NCBI GenBank assembly: GCA_950069165.1
Contig: CATMIT010000032.1
Span: forward strand, 1-14,108
DNA length: 14,108 nucleotides
Source of the DNA: an uncultured Flavobacteriales bacterium
GTDB taxonomy: Bacteria; Bacteroidota; Bacteroidia; Flavobacteriales; BACL11
Direction: 5' to 3'
A program made the translations under genes and the position numbers. The notes under the pieces were generated by a model, which saw only the letters and a program-made list of their open reading frames with translations, had not been told where the DNA came from and ran no database searches. Positions 1 through 6,469 of this stretch are shown here, in pieces. Positions within the stretch are counted from its first letter, which is position 1. Each line of letters begins with the position of its first letter.

Positions 1-189
1 CATACCAGGCATCGACATATCCATCACTAAAACATCCGGACGATTCTCCGGATAAGTTTGATAGGCCTGTTCTCCACTCTCCGCTTCAGCAATCACTTTT
101 ATGTCTGAATTTTGTTCGAGTAATCGACATAAACCTGATCTGACTACGGCATGGTCATCAGTCAGCATGACTTTAATTAACTGGCTCAC
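1..189 (-). CDS. NarL/UvrY-type response regulator, N-terminal fragment
   Basis: The minus strand encodes the first 63 residues of a receiver domain; the rest runs off the window. The acidic pair D11-D12 and the phospho-acceptor D57 in VLVMDMSMPG are visible, and the opening IKVMLTDDHAVVRSGLCRLL is typical of two-component regulators of the NarL/FixJ (UvrY/GacA-like) family, which normally carry a C-terminal LuxR-type helix-turn-helix, not present here. I chose the GTG at 189-187: it overlaps the kinase stop codon (GTGA) and has an AAGGAG Shine-Dalgarno a few bases upstream at about 198-203. Base composition, the strong Shine-Dalgarno and the family point to Proteobacteria, unlike the Bacteroidota genes that follow. 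It is probably foreign DNA at a chimeric contig end. The family call is firm; the specific regulator cannot be named. Confidence 0.85.
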   Translation of the reverse strand, partial: MSQLIKVMLTDDHAVVRSGLCRLLEQNSDIKVIAEAESGEQAYQTYPENRPDVLVMDMSMPGM

Positions 190-239
190 GCATTATCTCC
201 TTGTTTGGGAACCGTCACATCAATCGTGACGCCTTGATT
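186..239 (-). CDS. Sensor histidine kinase, extreme C-terminal fragment
   Basis: Only the last 17 codons are present, reading NQGVTIDVTVPKQGDNA then TGA. The G-V-T-I-D-V-T-V-P stretch resembles the final beta strand of the HATPase_c domain of histidine kinases. The gene overlaps the start of the downstream response regulator by four bases, the usual arrangement for a translationally coupled kinase-regulator pair. The upstream part is lost because the sequence switches to a plus-strand tsaE reading frame at about 237-243. The assignment rests on the short tail and on the neighbour, so it is inferred rather than proven. Confidence 0.6.
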   Translation of the reverse strand, partial: NQGVTIDVTVPKQGDNA

Positions 240-244
240 TAAAT
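236..244. other. Probable chimeric junction, proteobacterial to Bacteroidota DNA
   Basis: The kinase frame on the minus strand can be read up to about base 239, and a tsaE frame on the plus strand becomes recognisable at about 241. Neither gene has its missing part beyond this point. The 8-base palindrome ATTTAAAT at 237-244 sits exactly at the switch. Two genes truncated head to tail at one point, with different base composition and Shine-Dalgarno use on the two sides, suggest an assembly or amplification chimera, although a recent genomic rearrangement would look the same. Confidence 0.7.
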
Positions 245-639
245 TAGATGAAATTTCAAAAGCGCTTCTTGAAGCTTTTGGAAATCAGAAAAAAGTTGTA
301 TTTTTCGGAGAAATGGGAGTAGGCAAAACTACTCTGATAAAATCAATTTGTAAGGTCTTAAATGTACAAGATGTTGTTACAAGTCCGACTTTTTCGGTTG
401 TAAATGAGTATCATGATAAAAAAGGAAAGCCCATTTACCATTTCGATTTTTACAGAGTGAAATCAGAAGAAGAAATTTATGATTTGGGCTACGAAGAATA
501 TTTTTTTACCAATAGTTACTGTTTTGTAGAATGGCCAGAAAAAGCTTTGGGTTTGTTACCAAAAGAAAGAATAGAAGTTAAGATAACCAAAAATAAAAAA
601 GCACGAATTATTAATCTATTAGCTTATGAAAAAAAGTAA
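241..639 (+). CDS. tsaE: tRNA threonylcarbamoyladenosine biosynthesis ATPase TsaE, 5'-truncated
   Basis: TsaE is the small P-loop ATPase that works with TsaB and TsaD to make the N6-threonylcarbamoyl modification of A37 in ANN-decoding tRNAs. The visible frame opens with KLDEISKALLEAF, the usual N-terminal helix, without a start codon; an internal ATG at 313 lies inside the Walker A motif and cannot be the true start. Visible motifs are Walker A GEMGVGKTT, the switch TSPTF, and the family core HFDFYRV...EEIYDLGYEEYF followed by FVEWPEKA. About 132 residues remain of a usual 135-155, so only a few codons are lost at the junction near 240. Its last 14 bases overlap the start of ald, indicating co-transcription and probably coupled translation. 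In other Bacteroidota, as far as I recall, tsaE lies next to ald in the same way. Confidence 0.9.
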   Translation, partial: KLDEISKALLEAFGNQKKVVFFGEMGVGKTTLIKSICKVLNVQDVVTSPTFSVVNEYHDKKGKPIYHFDFYRVKSEEEIYDLGYEEYFFTNSYCFVEWPEKALGLLPKERIEVKITKNKKARIINLLAYEKK

Positions 640-1825
640 AAACATAGCAACCTTTGCCACTTTGATGCCACAAGAAGAAATGTTGGAAGTGAAAAAGAAT
701 TTCCAATCCCTCTACATTGGTATTCCAAAGGAAATTTCCTATCAGGAAAACAGGGTGAGTTTATCGCCAGATGCGGTAGCACTATTAGTAAGCAATGGGC
801 ATAAAATTGTGATAGAAAAAGGAGCAGGAGTAAATGCTTATTTCTCAGATGAAGATTATTCTGATTCTGGAGCAACAATTGCTTATAATATTGAACAGGT
901 GTACAAGGCACATATTGTCCTTAAAATAGAACCGCCTACAAAAGGGGAGATAAAAATGATGCATAAAGGGCAGACACTAATATCCGCCTTACAACTAACT
1001 ACAATAGATACAAAATACATTAATCTTCTTCTGAAAAGTGAAATTACAGCACTGGCTTACGAATATATAAAAGATGAAAATGGAATTCTTTCTCTAATCA
1101 GAAGTATTAGTGAAATTGCCGGAAATACAGCAATACTTATTGCGGCAGAGTATTTGAGCAATGTAAACTCTGGGAAAGGATTGATGCTGGGAGGAGTGAG
1201 TGGGATTTCACCAACAGAAGTCGTAGTACTTGGAGCCGGAACAGTTGGTGAATTTGCATGCCGAACAGCATTGGGTTTAGGCGCTTCTGTTCGGGTTTTT
1301 GATAGTTCCATAACCAAATTAAGAAGACTGCAAGAAATTATAAGTCAAAGAGTAAGTACTTCCATTTTACAACCAAAAGCATTGCAAAAAGCATTGATGA
1401 GGGCGGATGTTGTAATTGGCGCACTTAGGGCAGATGAGGGTAGAACGCCCTGTGTGGTAAGTGAAGAAATGGTAAAAAAGATGAAGTCAGGGGCTGTAAT
1501 TGTAGATGTAAGTATTGACCAAGGTGGTTGCTTTGAATCTTCAAAAGTAACCGATCATAAAAATCCTACTTTCCGAAAATTTGATGTGGTGCATTATTGT
1601 GTGCCAAATATTTTGTCCAGAGTTTCCAGAACGGCAACTTTTGCTATAAGTAATATTTTGGCACCTACTTTGCTAAATATTGGTATGGTAGGAGGGGTTG
1701 AAGATTATCTAAAAAAGAATGATGGTTTGCGTTCAGGGGTTTATGTTTTCAGAGGAATGCTTACCAATGCTGTGCTTGGCAGAATGTTCGATTTACCTTA
1801 TAAAGATTTGAATTTGATAATGTAA
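626..1825 (+). CDS. ald: Alanine dehydrogenase (AlaDH/PNT family)
   Basis: This enzyme interconverts L-alanine and pyruvate plus ammonia with NAD(H) in the cytoplasm. The 399-residue protein has the AlaDH/PNT N-terminal domain beginning IGIPKEISYQENRVSLSP (31-48, with Arg43 at the substrate-binding position), Lys100 in the pyruvate-binding strand (VLKIEPP), a Rossmann nucleotide-binding loop GAGTVG (203-208), and SIDQGG with Asp298 at the catalytic aspartate position. The C-terminus GMLTNAVLGRMFDLPYKDLN is characteristic of the Bacteroidota form. About 28 residues precede the usual family start, as seen in this clade. The position corresponding to the catalytic histidine of characterised enzymes (YLHLA) reads ALQLT here, with Gln123, so the exact activity is less certain than the fold. 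The gene overlaps tsaE by 14 bases and is followed after 2 bases by the DUF4258 gene, making a three-gene operon. Confidence 0.9.
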   Translation: MKKSKNIATFATLMPQEEMLEVKKNFQSLYIGIPKEISYQENRVSLSPDAVALLVSNGHKIVIEKGAGVNAYFSDEDYSDSGATIAYNIEQVYKAHIVLKIEPPTKGEIKMMHKGQTLISALQLTTIDTKYINLLLKSEITALAYEYIKDENGILSLIRSISEIAGNTAILIAAEYLSNVNSGKGLMLGGVSGISPTEVVVLGAGTVGEFACRTALGLGASVRVFDSSITKLRRLQEIISQRVSTSILQPKALQKALMRADVVIGALRADEGRTPCVVSEEMVKKMKSGAVIVDVSIDQGGCFESSKVTDHKNPTFRKFDVVHYCVPNILSRVSRTATFAISNILAPTLLNIGMVGGVEDYLKKNDGLRSGVYVFRGMLTNAVLGRMFDLPYKDLNLIM

Positions 1826-1827
1826 AT

Positions 1828-2241
1828 ATGGGCAGAAGATTTTTATTTTTTGGATTGGGTGCTTTAATCAGTATTATTTTCCTCTCACTAGGACCTGAAA
1901 ATAGATTGAAAAAAACATTTTATGACTACATTGACTATTTTAGTTTGGACAAAAGAGTGATTTATCATTTGGAAAACGATAGCACCACTTTTTCCATAAA
2001 AGCGGAATGTCAATTGGTGTATTATAGTTTATCAAAAGATGATTTGCTTGAAGTATTAGAAGGAGGGGAAGTGAATTTTGAAAAAAGCCAAACTGAAAAA
2101 ATGCCTTGCCAATACTATGTGGTTGAGAATATGATAAACGAAATGGAACTTTCCGTTACTTTTGAATTTTGTGATAAAGCAAATACAGTTAAAGTAATGG
2201 GGTTTACCGATAAAACAGAAAAAGAAGTTTGCGACTTCTAA
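1828..2241 (+). CDS. Small membrane-anchored DUF4258-like protein
   Basis: A 137-residue protein with one N-terminal hydrophobic segment (about residues 4-22, FLFFGLGALISIIFLSLG), which is probably an uncleaved anchor or signal sequence, followed by a soluble domain. The part LLEVLEGGEVNFEKSQTEKMPC and the ending resemble the DUF4258-type proteins that I associate with the position directly after ald in Bacteroidota. Function is unknown. It starts 2 bases after the ald stop codon, so it is surely in the same transcript. Its stop overlaps the stop of the convergent proline dehydrogenase gene by 4 bases. The family call relies on recalled similarity and synteny, not on a search. Confidence 0.65.
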   Translation: MGRRFLFFGLGALISIIFLSLGPENRLKKTFYDYIDYFSLDKRVIYHLENDSTTFSIKAECQLVYYSLSKDDLLEVLEGGEVNFEKSQTEKMPCQYYVVENMINEMELSVTFEFCDKANTVKVMGFTDKTEKEVCDF

Positions 2242-3404
2242 ATATTTTTCCTTCTTTTTTTCTCCTTAATTATATTGGATAGTTCCCGGTTCATTTGTCC
2301 TGCGATTGAAGTGTTTTCAGCAGCTCGCCTAATTAGGTAGGGTATCACATCTTTTACTGGGCCATAAGGAACATATTTGGTAATATAGTATCCTTTTCTT
2401 GCCAAATTGTAGGATATATGATCACTCATACCGAGTAGTTGCGAAAAAATAATTCGCTTGTCATTTTTATCCAATTTGTGCTGGGCAATAAGCTCTGTAA
2501 GGTATGCTGAACTTTCTTCATTGTGCGTTGCACTGCAAAATGAAATTCTATTGATATTTTCCACACAAAACTTTTGCGCCAAATTGTAATCCTTATCCGT
2601 ATCTTCTTTTTTTCTGTGTACTGGGCAAGGATAATTTAACCTATTTGCCCTTTCTATTTCTTGCCCATGGTAGGCGCCTCTTACTAGTTTTAGCCCTACA
2701 AAATAATGATTATTTTCAGCATCAGTTAAAACCTCTTTTAAGTAAGTAATTCTGTCATTTCTGTATAGCTGAAGGGTATTGAAAATCCAAGCTTTTTCCC
2801 TATTGAATTTGCGCATCATTTCCCGGGCTATTTCATCAATAGCGGTTTGTATCCAACTTTCTTCTGCATCAATAAATAGGGGTACTTTTAGCTCAAATGC
2901 GGTTTTACAGATTTCATTTATTCTGCTGTAAAAATCTTCTTTTTCGGCTTGTTCTTTACTACTAAGTGCTTGATTTTTACTTAGCTTTTCTAATAAACCG
3001 AATGCAGTAATTCCAGTTGGCTTAAAAACTGAAAAAGGGATTTTCTCTGATTTGCTTGCTTTTATAATGGTCTCTATTATTTCATCTTTTGTTCGTGTAA
3101 AATCTTCTTCTGATTCCTTGCCTTCTGCCGAAAAATTCAAAATGGTTCCAATGCCAGATTGCCACAAATTATCTATTGTCGGCTGACTCTCATTAATAGA
3201 AGTTCCGCCACAAAATTGCTTGTAAATGGTAGCCTTTATAATTCCTTTAATTGGTAAACCAATTTTAATGGAGACTTTTAAAAGGAAAGTGAAGATTTTA
3301 GTGACAAATGGTTTGCCAATAATGCTGAACAAAAAATATGCTCTATTTAAATCCTTATCCGATTTGTCGGCATAAGTAACCTTATTATCATCAAATAAAC
3401 CCAT
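2238..3404 (-). CDS. Proline dehydrogenase (FAD-dependent, monofunctional)
   Basis: Oxidises L-proline to pyrroline-5-carboxylate, passing electrons through FAD to the respiratory quinone pool; the first step of proline catabolism to glutamate. The 388-residue protein shows the PRODH TIM-barrel motifs in order: FKPTG (127-131), DAEES (179-183), NTLQLYRND (209-217), KLVRGAY (239-245), ATHNEES (292-298), QLLGMSDHISYNLA (322-335) and YGPVKDVIPYLIRRAAEN (347-364), the last being substrate and FAD binding. There is no aldehyde dehydrogenase domain, so it is not PutA; the partner P5C dehydrogenase is not in this window. A possible -7 promoter box lies just upstream at 3421-3428. The gene is convergent with and overlaps the DUF4258 gene by 4 bases at the stop codons. 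Confidence 0.95.
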   Translation of the reverse strand: MGLFDDNKVTYADKSDKDLNRAYFLFSIIGKPFVTKIFTFLLKVSIKIGLPIKGIIKATIYKQFCGGTSINESQPTIDNLWQSGIGTILNFSAEGKESEEDFTRTKDEIIETIIKASKSEKIPFSVFKPTGITAFGLLEKLSKNQALSSKEQAEKEDFYSRINEICKTAFELKVPLFIDAEESWIQTAIDEIAREMMRKFNREKAWIFNTLQLYRNDRITYLKEVLTDAENNHYFVGLKLVRGAYHGQEIERANRLNYPCPVHRKKEDTDKDYNLAQKFCVENINRISFCSATHNEESSAYLTELIAQHKLDKNDKRIIFSQLLGMSDHISYNLARKGYYITKYVPYGPVKDVIPYLIRRAAENTSIAGQMNRELSNIIKEKKRRKNI

Positions 3405-3420
3405 TGATTCCTTTTTTTTG

Positions 3421-3428
3421 CAAAAGTA
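3421..3428 (-). promoter_or_regulatory. Putative Bacteroidota -7 box for proline dehydrogenase
   Basis: On the minus strand the sequence reads TACTTTTG, a full match to the TAnnTTTG box recognised by the Bacteroidota housekeeping sigma factor. It ends 16 bases before the proline dehydrogenase ATG, which would give a very short leader. I see no convincing -33 TTTG at the usual distance, so the call is tentative. Confidence 0.45.
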
Positions 3429-3502
3429 TAATTTTCAGTTAATTGTTATTGATTTATAGCTTTTAGTTATTGGTCTAAAATCTAATATCTCAGTGCTATG
3501 GT

Positions 3503-4141
3503 CTATTTTATCTTTCTACAAATCATTAGCCCATCTCTTATTGGCATAAGGATGTTTTCTACCCTTTGGTTCTGTTGCACTTTTTTACTGTATGCTACAA
3601 GCGCTTTTGTTTCTTCATCTTGGGTTTTTTCTACTACTTTCCCGCTCCAAAGCACATTGTCAGCAATAATGTATCCGCCAATAGATAGTTTACTAAAAAC
3701 CAAATCAAAATAATTGGAATAATTTTCTTTGTCGGCATCAATAAATACCAATTGGAATTCAGCTTCTATTGAAGGGATTATTTCCATTGCATTGCCTGTA
3801 TGCTGAATAATATTTTTTTTGTATTCTGACATGTCAAAATACCTTTTTGCAAATAAGCTTACCTCTTCATCACATTCAATGGTGTGCAATTTCCCCTTTT
3901 CTCTTAAACCCTCTGCCATGCAGAGTGCAGAATAACCAGTATAAGTTCCAATTTCCAATATATTTTCAGGGGAAATCATTTTACTAAACAAACTTAGTGC
4001 TCTGCCTTGCAAATGCCCGGAAAGCATTCTAGGTGTCATTACTTTTGCCCATGTTTCTCTATTTAGTTTGGCAAGCAAATCACTTTCTTTTGCCGTGTAT
4101 TTTAAGGCGTATTTTTCTATTTCTGTTGGTAAAAAATCCAT
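3503..4141 (-). CDS. SAM-dependent O-methyltransferase (class I, TrmR/CCoAOMT-like)
   Basis: A 212-residue class I methyltransferase of the Methyltransf_3 family, which includes plant caffeoyl-CoA and animal catechol O-methyltransferases and the bacterial tRNA enzyme TrmR. Visible are the SAM-binding motif ILEIGTYTGYSAL (61-73), the acidic IECDEE (88-93) at the ribose-binding position, the metal/SAM strand LVFIDADKENY (131-141), DNVLWSGKV (161-169) with the paired metal-binding Asp-Asn, and the C-terminal PIRDGLMICRK (200-210). Length matches the family. It probably depends on a divalent cation. The substrate cannot be told from sequence: a tRNA uridine (TrmR-like) or a small catechol are both possible. 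It lies between proline dehydrogenase and the cysteine-rich pair on the same strand, just after a terminator, so its own promoter is not obvious. Confidence 0.9.
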   Translation of the reverse strand: MDFLPTEIEKYALKYTAKESDLLAKLNRETWAKVMTPRMLSGHLQGRALSLFSKMISPENILEIGTYTGYSALCMAEGLREKGKLHTIECDEEVSLFAKRYFDMSEYKKNIIQHTGNAMEIIPSIEAEFQLVFIDADKENYSNYFDLVFSKLSIGGYIIADNVLWSGKVVEKTQDEETKALVAYSKKVQQNQRVENILMPIRDGLMICRKIK

Positions 4142-4149
4142 ATTTTTGG

Positions 4150-4180
4150 TATAAAAAAAGCCACATAATTGTGGCTTTTA
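4150..4180 (-). terminator. Rho-independent terminator downstream of the cysteine-rich pair
   Basis: The arms at 4156-4165 and 4170-4179 form a perfect 10-base-pair stem (AAAAGCCACA pairing with TGTGGCTTTT) with a four-base loop, TAAT. Read on the minus strand, the stem is followed by a run of T, as expected for an intrinsic terminator of the gene ending at 4199. In the plus direction it also ends in TTTT, but no gene on that strand needs it. The right arm, but not the left, recurs upstream of the second cysteine-rich gene at 4651-4660. Confidence 0.8.
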
Positions 4181-4198
4181 ATAGTTTATATTATAGTT

Positions 4199-4645
4199 TT
4201 ATTCTTCTGAACTTTCATCATCCCCTTCTTCTACATCATCCGTTTTTGCACAACAAGATTTTGTACATCCTTCTCCACATTTTTTGGCCGCTTTTGATGA
4301 GCAACTACTTTTCTTACTAAAATTAAAGCCGCTATTAGCGCCACTTGAATAATTTTTGGAAGATTTTTTGTAGCTTCCTTTTTTTCCAGAGCATCCTTTT
4401 CTTTTGCTTTTACAGCATGATTTTAGTTGTTTAGCCGAGCATTCCTTTCCTGATTTTTTACAAATTATCTTACCATCTTTATTGGTTGTGAATGGACATT
4501 TATCCGTTCCCCAATCTGGACAATTAGCTTTAAACTGTTCATCAGCCGAAAGTACGGTAGTAACATCTTCTGTGGCAGTTTGTGCTACCACATTGCCTAA
4601 CCCTACAAAAAGAAAGGCAAGTAGTACAATGGTTAATTTCTTCAT
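4199..4645 (-). CDS. Secreted cysteine-rich protein, second of tandem pair
   Basis: I do not recognise a named family. The 148-residue product starts with a Sec signal peptide (MKKLTIVLLAFLFVGLGNVVA, cleavage probably after Ala21), so the mature protein is exported; there is no lipobox cysteine. The mature part has 12 cysteines (42, 50, 62, 69, 77, 78, 85, 115, 123, 127, 131, 132), a Lys/Ser/Gly-rich middle, a GFNFSK segment, the motif KKCGEGCTKSCCAKTD (121-136) and a very acidic tail. Two CC pairs and the CxxxC spacing would suit metal binding or disulfide cross-linking, but this is inference. The gene follows its paralogue by 34 bases and is closed by a clear terminator, so the two form a small operon. 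Compared with the paralogue it has an extra stretch containing NCPDWGTDK. Confidence 0.75.
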   Translation of the reverse strand: MKKLTIVLLAFLFVGLGNVVAQTATEDVTTVLSADEQFKANCPDWGTDKCPFTTNKDGKIICKKSGKECSAKQLKSCCKSKRKGCSGKKGSYKKSSKNYSSGANSGFNFSKKSSCSSKAAKKCGEGCTKSCCAKTDDVEEGDDESSEE

Positions 4646-4650
4646 AATTA

Positions 4651-4681
4651 TGTGGTTTTTAATAATTTATATTTAAGTTTT
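4651..4681 (-). repeat. Direct repeat of the 3' flank, with half a terminator
   Basis: This stretch, between the two cysteine-rich genes, is the second copy of 4170-4200: the two align without gaps at an offset of 481 bases with only four mismatches, and similarity then continues into the coding ends. Similarity stops abruptly at 4170/4651, which is the loop of the terminator hairpin. The inter-gene copy therefore has only one hairpin arm and cannot terminate, so transcription should pass from the first gene into the second. Confidence 0.75.
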
Positions 4682-5111
4682 ATTCTTCTGAATTGCCATC
4701 CTCATCACTATCTGAGGATTCATCTGTTTTTGCACAACAAGCTTTTGTGCAACCCTCACCACATTTTTTTACTACTTTTTTTGAGCAAGAATAACTTTTT
4801 CCTGTTTTACTAAAGCTAAAACCAACATTTGATCTGCTAGAATTTCTGTTGCTTGAATATTTTCCTTTTGAACATCCAGAGTATCCTTTTCTTTTACCCT
4901 TACAACATTTACCTTTTGACTTATTAACGCATGCCTCACTACATATTTTTCCAGTTTTTGTGCATATTAATTTGCCATCTGCAGTTTTTGTCCATGGACA
5001 TTCTTTTTTTACTTCATCTGTTTTTGTTTCTGTTGTAGCGTCTGTTTGTGCTACCACATTTCCAAGCCCTACAAAAAGGAAGGCAATCATTACAATGGTT
5101 AATTTTTTCAT
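4680..5111 (-). CDS. Secreted cysteine-rich protein, first of tandem pair
   Basis: Paralogue of the gene that follows it, 143 residues, function unknown. The signal peptide MKKLTIVMIAFLFVGLGNVVA is almost identical to that of its partner, even at the nucleotide level. The mature protein again holds 12 cysteines (38, 50, 57, 61, 69, 70, 80, 109, 117, 121, 125, 126). The two proteins share CP[FW]T, DGK[IL]IC.K[ST]GK.CS, CCK.KRKG, GF.FSK and KKCGEGCTK.CCAKTD, and both end in an Asp/Glu/Ser-rich tail. The conserved cysteine count, with diverged spacers, suggests that the cysteines are under selection. Export to the periplasm or outside is likely. A metal-binding, metallothionein-like or structural role is possible, but no catalytic motif is visible. 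A promoter box lies at 5139-5146, making this the first gene of the pair. Confidence 0.75.
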   Translation of the reverse strand: MKKLTIVMIAFLFVGLGNVVAQTDATTETKTDEVKKECPWTKTADGKLICTKTGKICSEACVNKSKGKCCKGKRKGYSGCSKGKYSSNRNSSRSNVGFSFSKTGKSYSCSKKVVKKCGEGCTKACCAKTDESSDSDEDGNSEE

Positions 5112-5138
5112 TTCTTTTTTTTTTGATTAATAGATGGG

Positions 5139-5146
5139 CAAATATA
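5139..5146 (-). promoter_or_regulatory. Putative Bacteroidota -7 box for the cysteine-rich operon
   Basis: The minus strand reads TATATTTG, a perfect TAnnTTTG match, 28 bases upstream of the ATG at 5111, giving an expected leader of about 20 bases that is A-rich. No clear -33 element is seen. The 98 bases between this operon and psd (5112-5209) otherwise hold only AT-rich sequence; I see no strong terminator for psd there. Confidence 0.5.
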
Positions 5147-5209
5147 GTAAAATATTTTAAAGTTTTATAATATTAAGAGCTTTGAAGAAAGGAAATTAAA
5201 AGAGAAACG

Positions 5210-5857
5210 TTAATAAGTAGCAATCACGCTTAGCCCTCCTTTTACTTTTTGATTAAGTTCGGCACATACTTTAGTATCAATGGGTAAAAATACATCCACC
5301 CTTGAACCAAATTTAATAAAGCCAAGTTCATCAGCTGCTGCTGCGCTATTGCCAACAGTAGCATAAGTAACAATTCTTCTAGCTACCGCCCCTGCAATTT
5401 GCCGAAACAATACAGAGATTTTATCATTTTCCACCACCACAGTGTTTCTTTCGTTATCGGTAGATGCTTTTGGGTGCCAAGCCACCAAAAACTTCCCAGC
5501 ATGGTATTTGCTATATACAATCTTTCCGCCAATTGGATAAAGGTTGTTATGTACATTTAAGGGCGACATAAAAATAGATATTTGCAAGCGCTTATCTTTA
5601 TAATATTCGTTTTCCTCTGTCTGTTCTATCACCACCACTTTTCCATCACAAGGGGCGTACACGCATCCTTCTTTCCTTTGAAAATCTCTTTTTGGAACCC
5701 TGAAAAAATAAACAGATATTATAAATAAGAATATAGCAATAGGCAAAGTGAAAAACCAAAATATAACTTCAGAATTCCAATAAGTAATATAATTTACCAA
5801 TGTAAAAATCAGGATTTCGTTTCTAAGGATTTTATAACCTTCTTTGTGTATTGTCAT
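5210..5857 (-). CDS. psd: Phosphatidylserine decarboxylase, archaeal/short type
   Basis: Converts phosphatidylserine to phosphatidylethanolamine at the inner membrane with a pyruvoyl cofactor. The 215-residue proenzyme is of the short (PSD-A-like) class. It has an N-terminal membrane region (about 30-52), then YAPCDGKVVVIEQ (67-79), FMSPLNVHNN and the C-terminal GFIKFGSRVDVFLP, in which the Gly184-Ser185 bond is the expected self-cleavage site that yields the pyruvoyl group on the alpha chain. Length agrees with this class. It lies 3 bases downstream of cdsA as the last gene of the rsfS-ftsH operon. The phosphatidylserine synthase that would link CdsA and Psd is not in this window. Confidence 0.93.
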   Translation of the reverse strand: MTIHKEGYKILRNEILIFTLVNYITYWNSEVIFWFFTLPIAIFLFIISVYFFRVPKRDFQRKEGCVYAPCDGKVVVIEQTEENEYYKDKRLQISIFMSPLNVHNNLYPIGGKIVYSKYHAGKFLVAWHPKASTDNERNTVVVENDKISVLFRQIAGAVARRIVTYATVGNSAAAADELGFIKFGSRVDVFLPIDTKVCAELNQKVKGGLSVIATY

Positions 5858-5860
5858 CTG

Positions 5861-6469
5861 TTAAATGAGATTATGATAAATATAAAGCGCAGGAATGCTA
5901 ATCATAAATGCATCCATTCTATCAAGCATACCACCATGCCCAGGAATGAAATTTCCAGTATCTTTTACTCCTGCTTCTCTTTTATAATGTGATTCTATAA
6001 AATCACCTAAAGTTGCTGTAAAAGGTAAAAATATACTGATTACTATAGGGCAATATACCGTATTTTCTGGTAAAAAATACATAGTTGAAAGATAAGCCGC
6101 TATTATCGTAAAAACGAATCCTCCTATAAATCCTTCCCACGATTTTTTGGGAGAAACTGAGGGGAGTATTTTGTGCTTTCCGAATTTCATTCCAACCAAG
6201 TAGGCGAAAGTATCGAATGTCCAAGTAAGGATAAACATAAGAAGAACTAATTCAGTTTCAAGAAAATGGATTAATAAAAGAGGAGATACTACATAAAGGA
6301 AGGCAAGTATTTTTGTTTTTCCTTTTCTGAGCTTGTACATTTCAGAAAGACATACCAAGAGAATAACTGCAAAAAGAATATGAAAAGAGAGCTGGGAATA
6401 AAAAGTTCCAAACCACATAATGACAACATAGATTGCTCCTGAAAGTGCTCTTTTAAGCGTTTGGTTCAT
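5861..6469 (-). CDS. cdsA: Phosphatidate cytidylyltransferase (short form)
   Basis: Makes CDP-diacylglycerol from phosphatidate and CTP, the precursor of all phospholipids, in the inner membrane. The 202-residue polytopic protein carries FDTFAYLVGMKFGKHK (85-100), SPKKSWEG (106-113) and the family signature ending KDTGNFIPGHGGMLDRMD (169-186), including the metal-binding aspartates. One signature position differs: Tyr162 stands where a small aliphatic residue is usual before Lys-Arg. The protein is clearly shorter than common CdsA (about 265-285), with fewer membrane helices in the N-terminal half, though the catalytic half is complete. It overlaps the DUF2007 gene by 17 bases and precedes psd by 3 bases, so the two phospholipid genes should be translated together. 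Confidence 0.92.
   Translation of the reverse strand: MNQTLKRALSGAIYVVIMWFGTFYSQLSFHILFAVILLVCLSEMYKLRKGKTKILAFLYVVSPLLLIHFLETELVLLMFILTWTFDTFAYLVGMKFGKHKILPSVSPKKSWEGFIGGFVFTIIAAYLSTMYFLPENTVYCPIVISIFLPFTATLGDFIESHYKREAGVKDTGNFIPGHGGMLDRMDAFMISIPALYIYHNLI

Noticed and set aside
624..911. Minus-strand frame across the start of ald
   Set aside because: Shadow of the ald coding sequence, with no recognisable protein features.
3405..3502. Intergenic stretch checked for a small RNA or tRNA
   Set aside because: Only AT-rich sequence and a possible -7 box; no cloverleaf or strong hairpin.
4646..4660. Inverted repeat around the second cysteine-rich gene taken as mobile-element ends
   Set aside because: It is explained by duplication of half of the terminator hairpin; there is no transposase and no target-site duplication.
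4404..5130. Two plus-strand frames opposite the cysteine-rich genes
   Set aside because: They mirror each other only because the opposite-strand genes are paralogues; the minus-strand products have signal peptides, a promoter and a terminator, and these do not.
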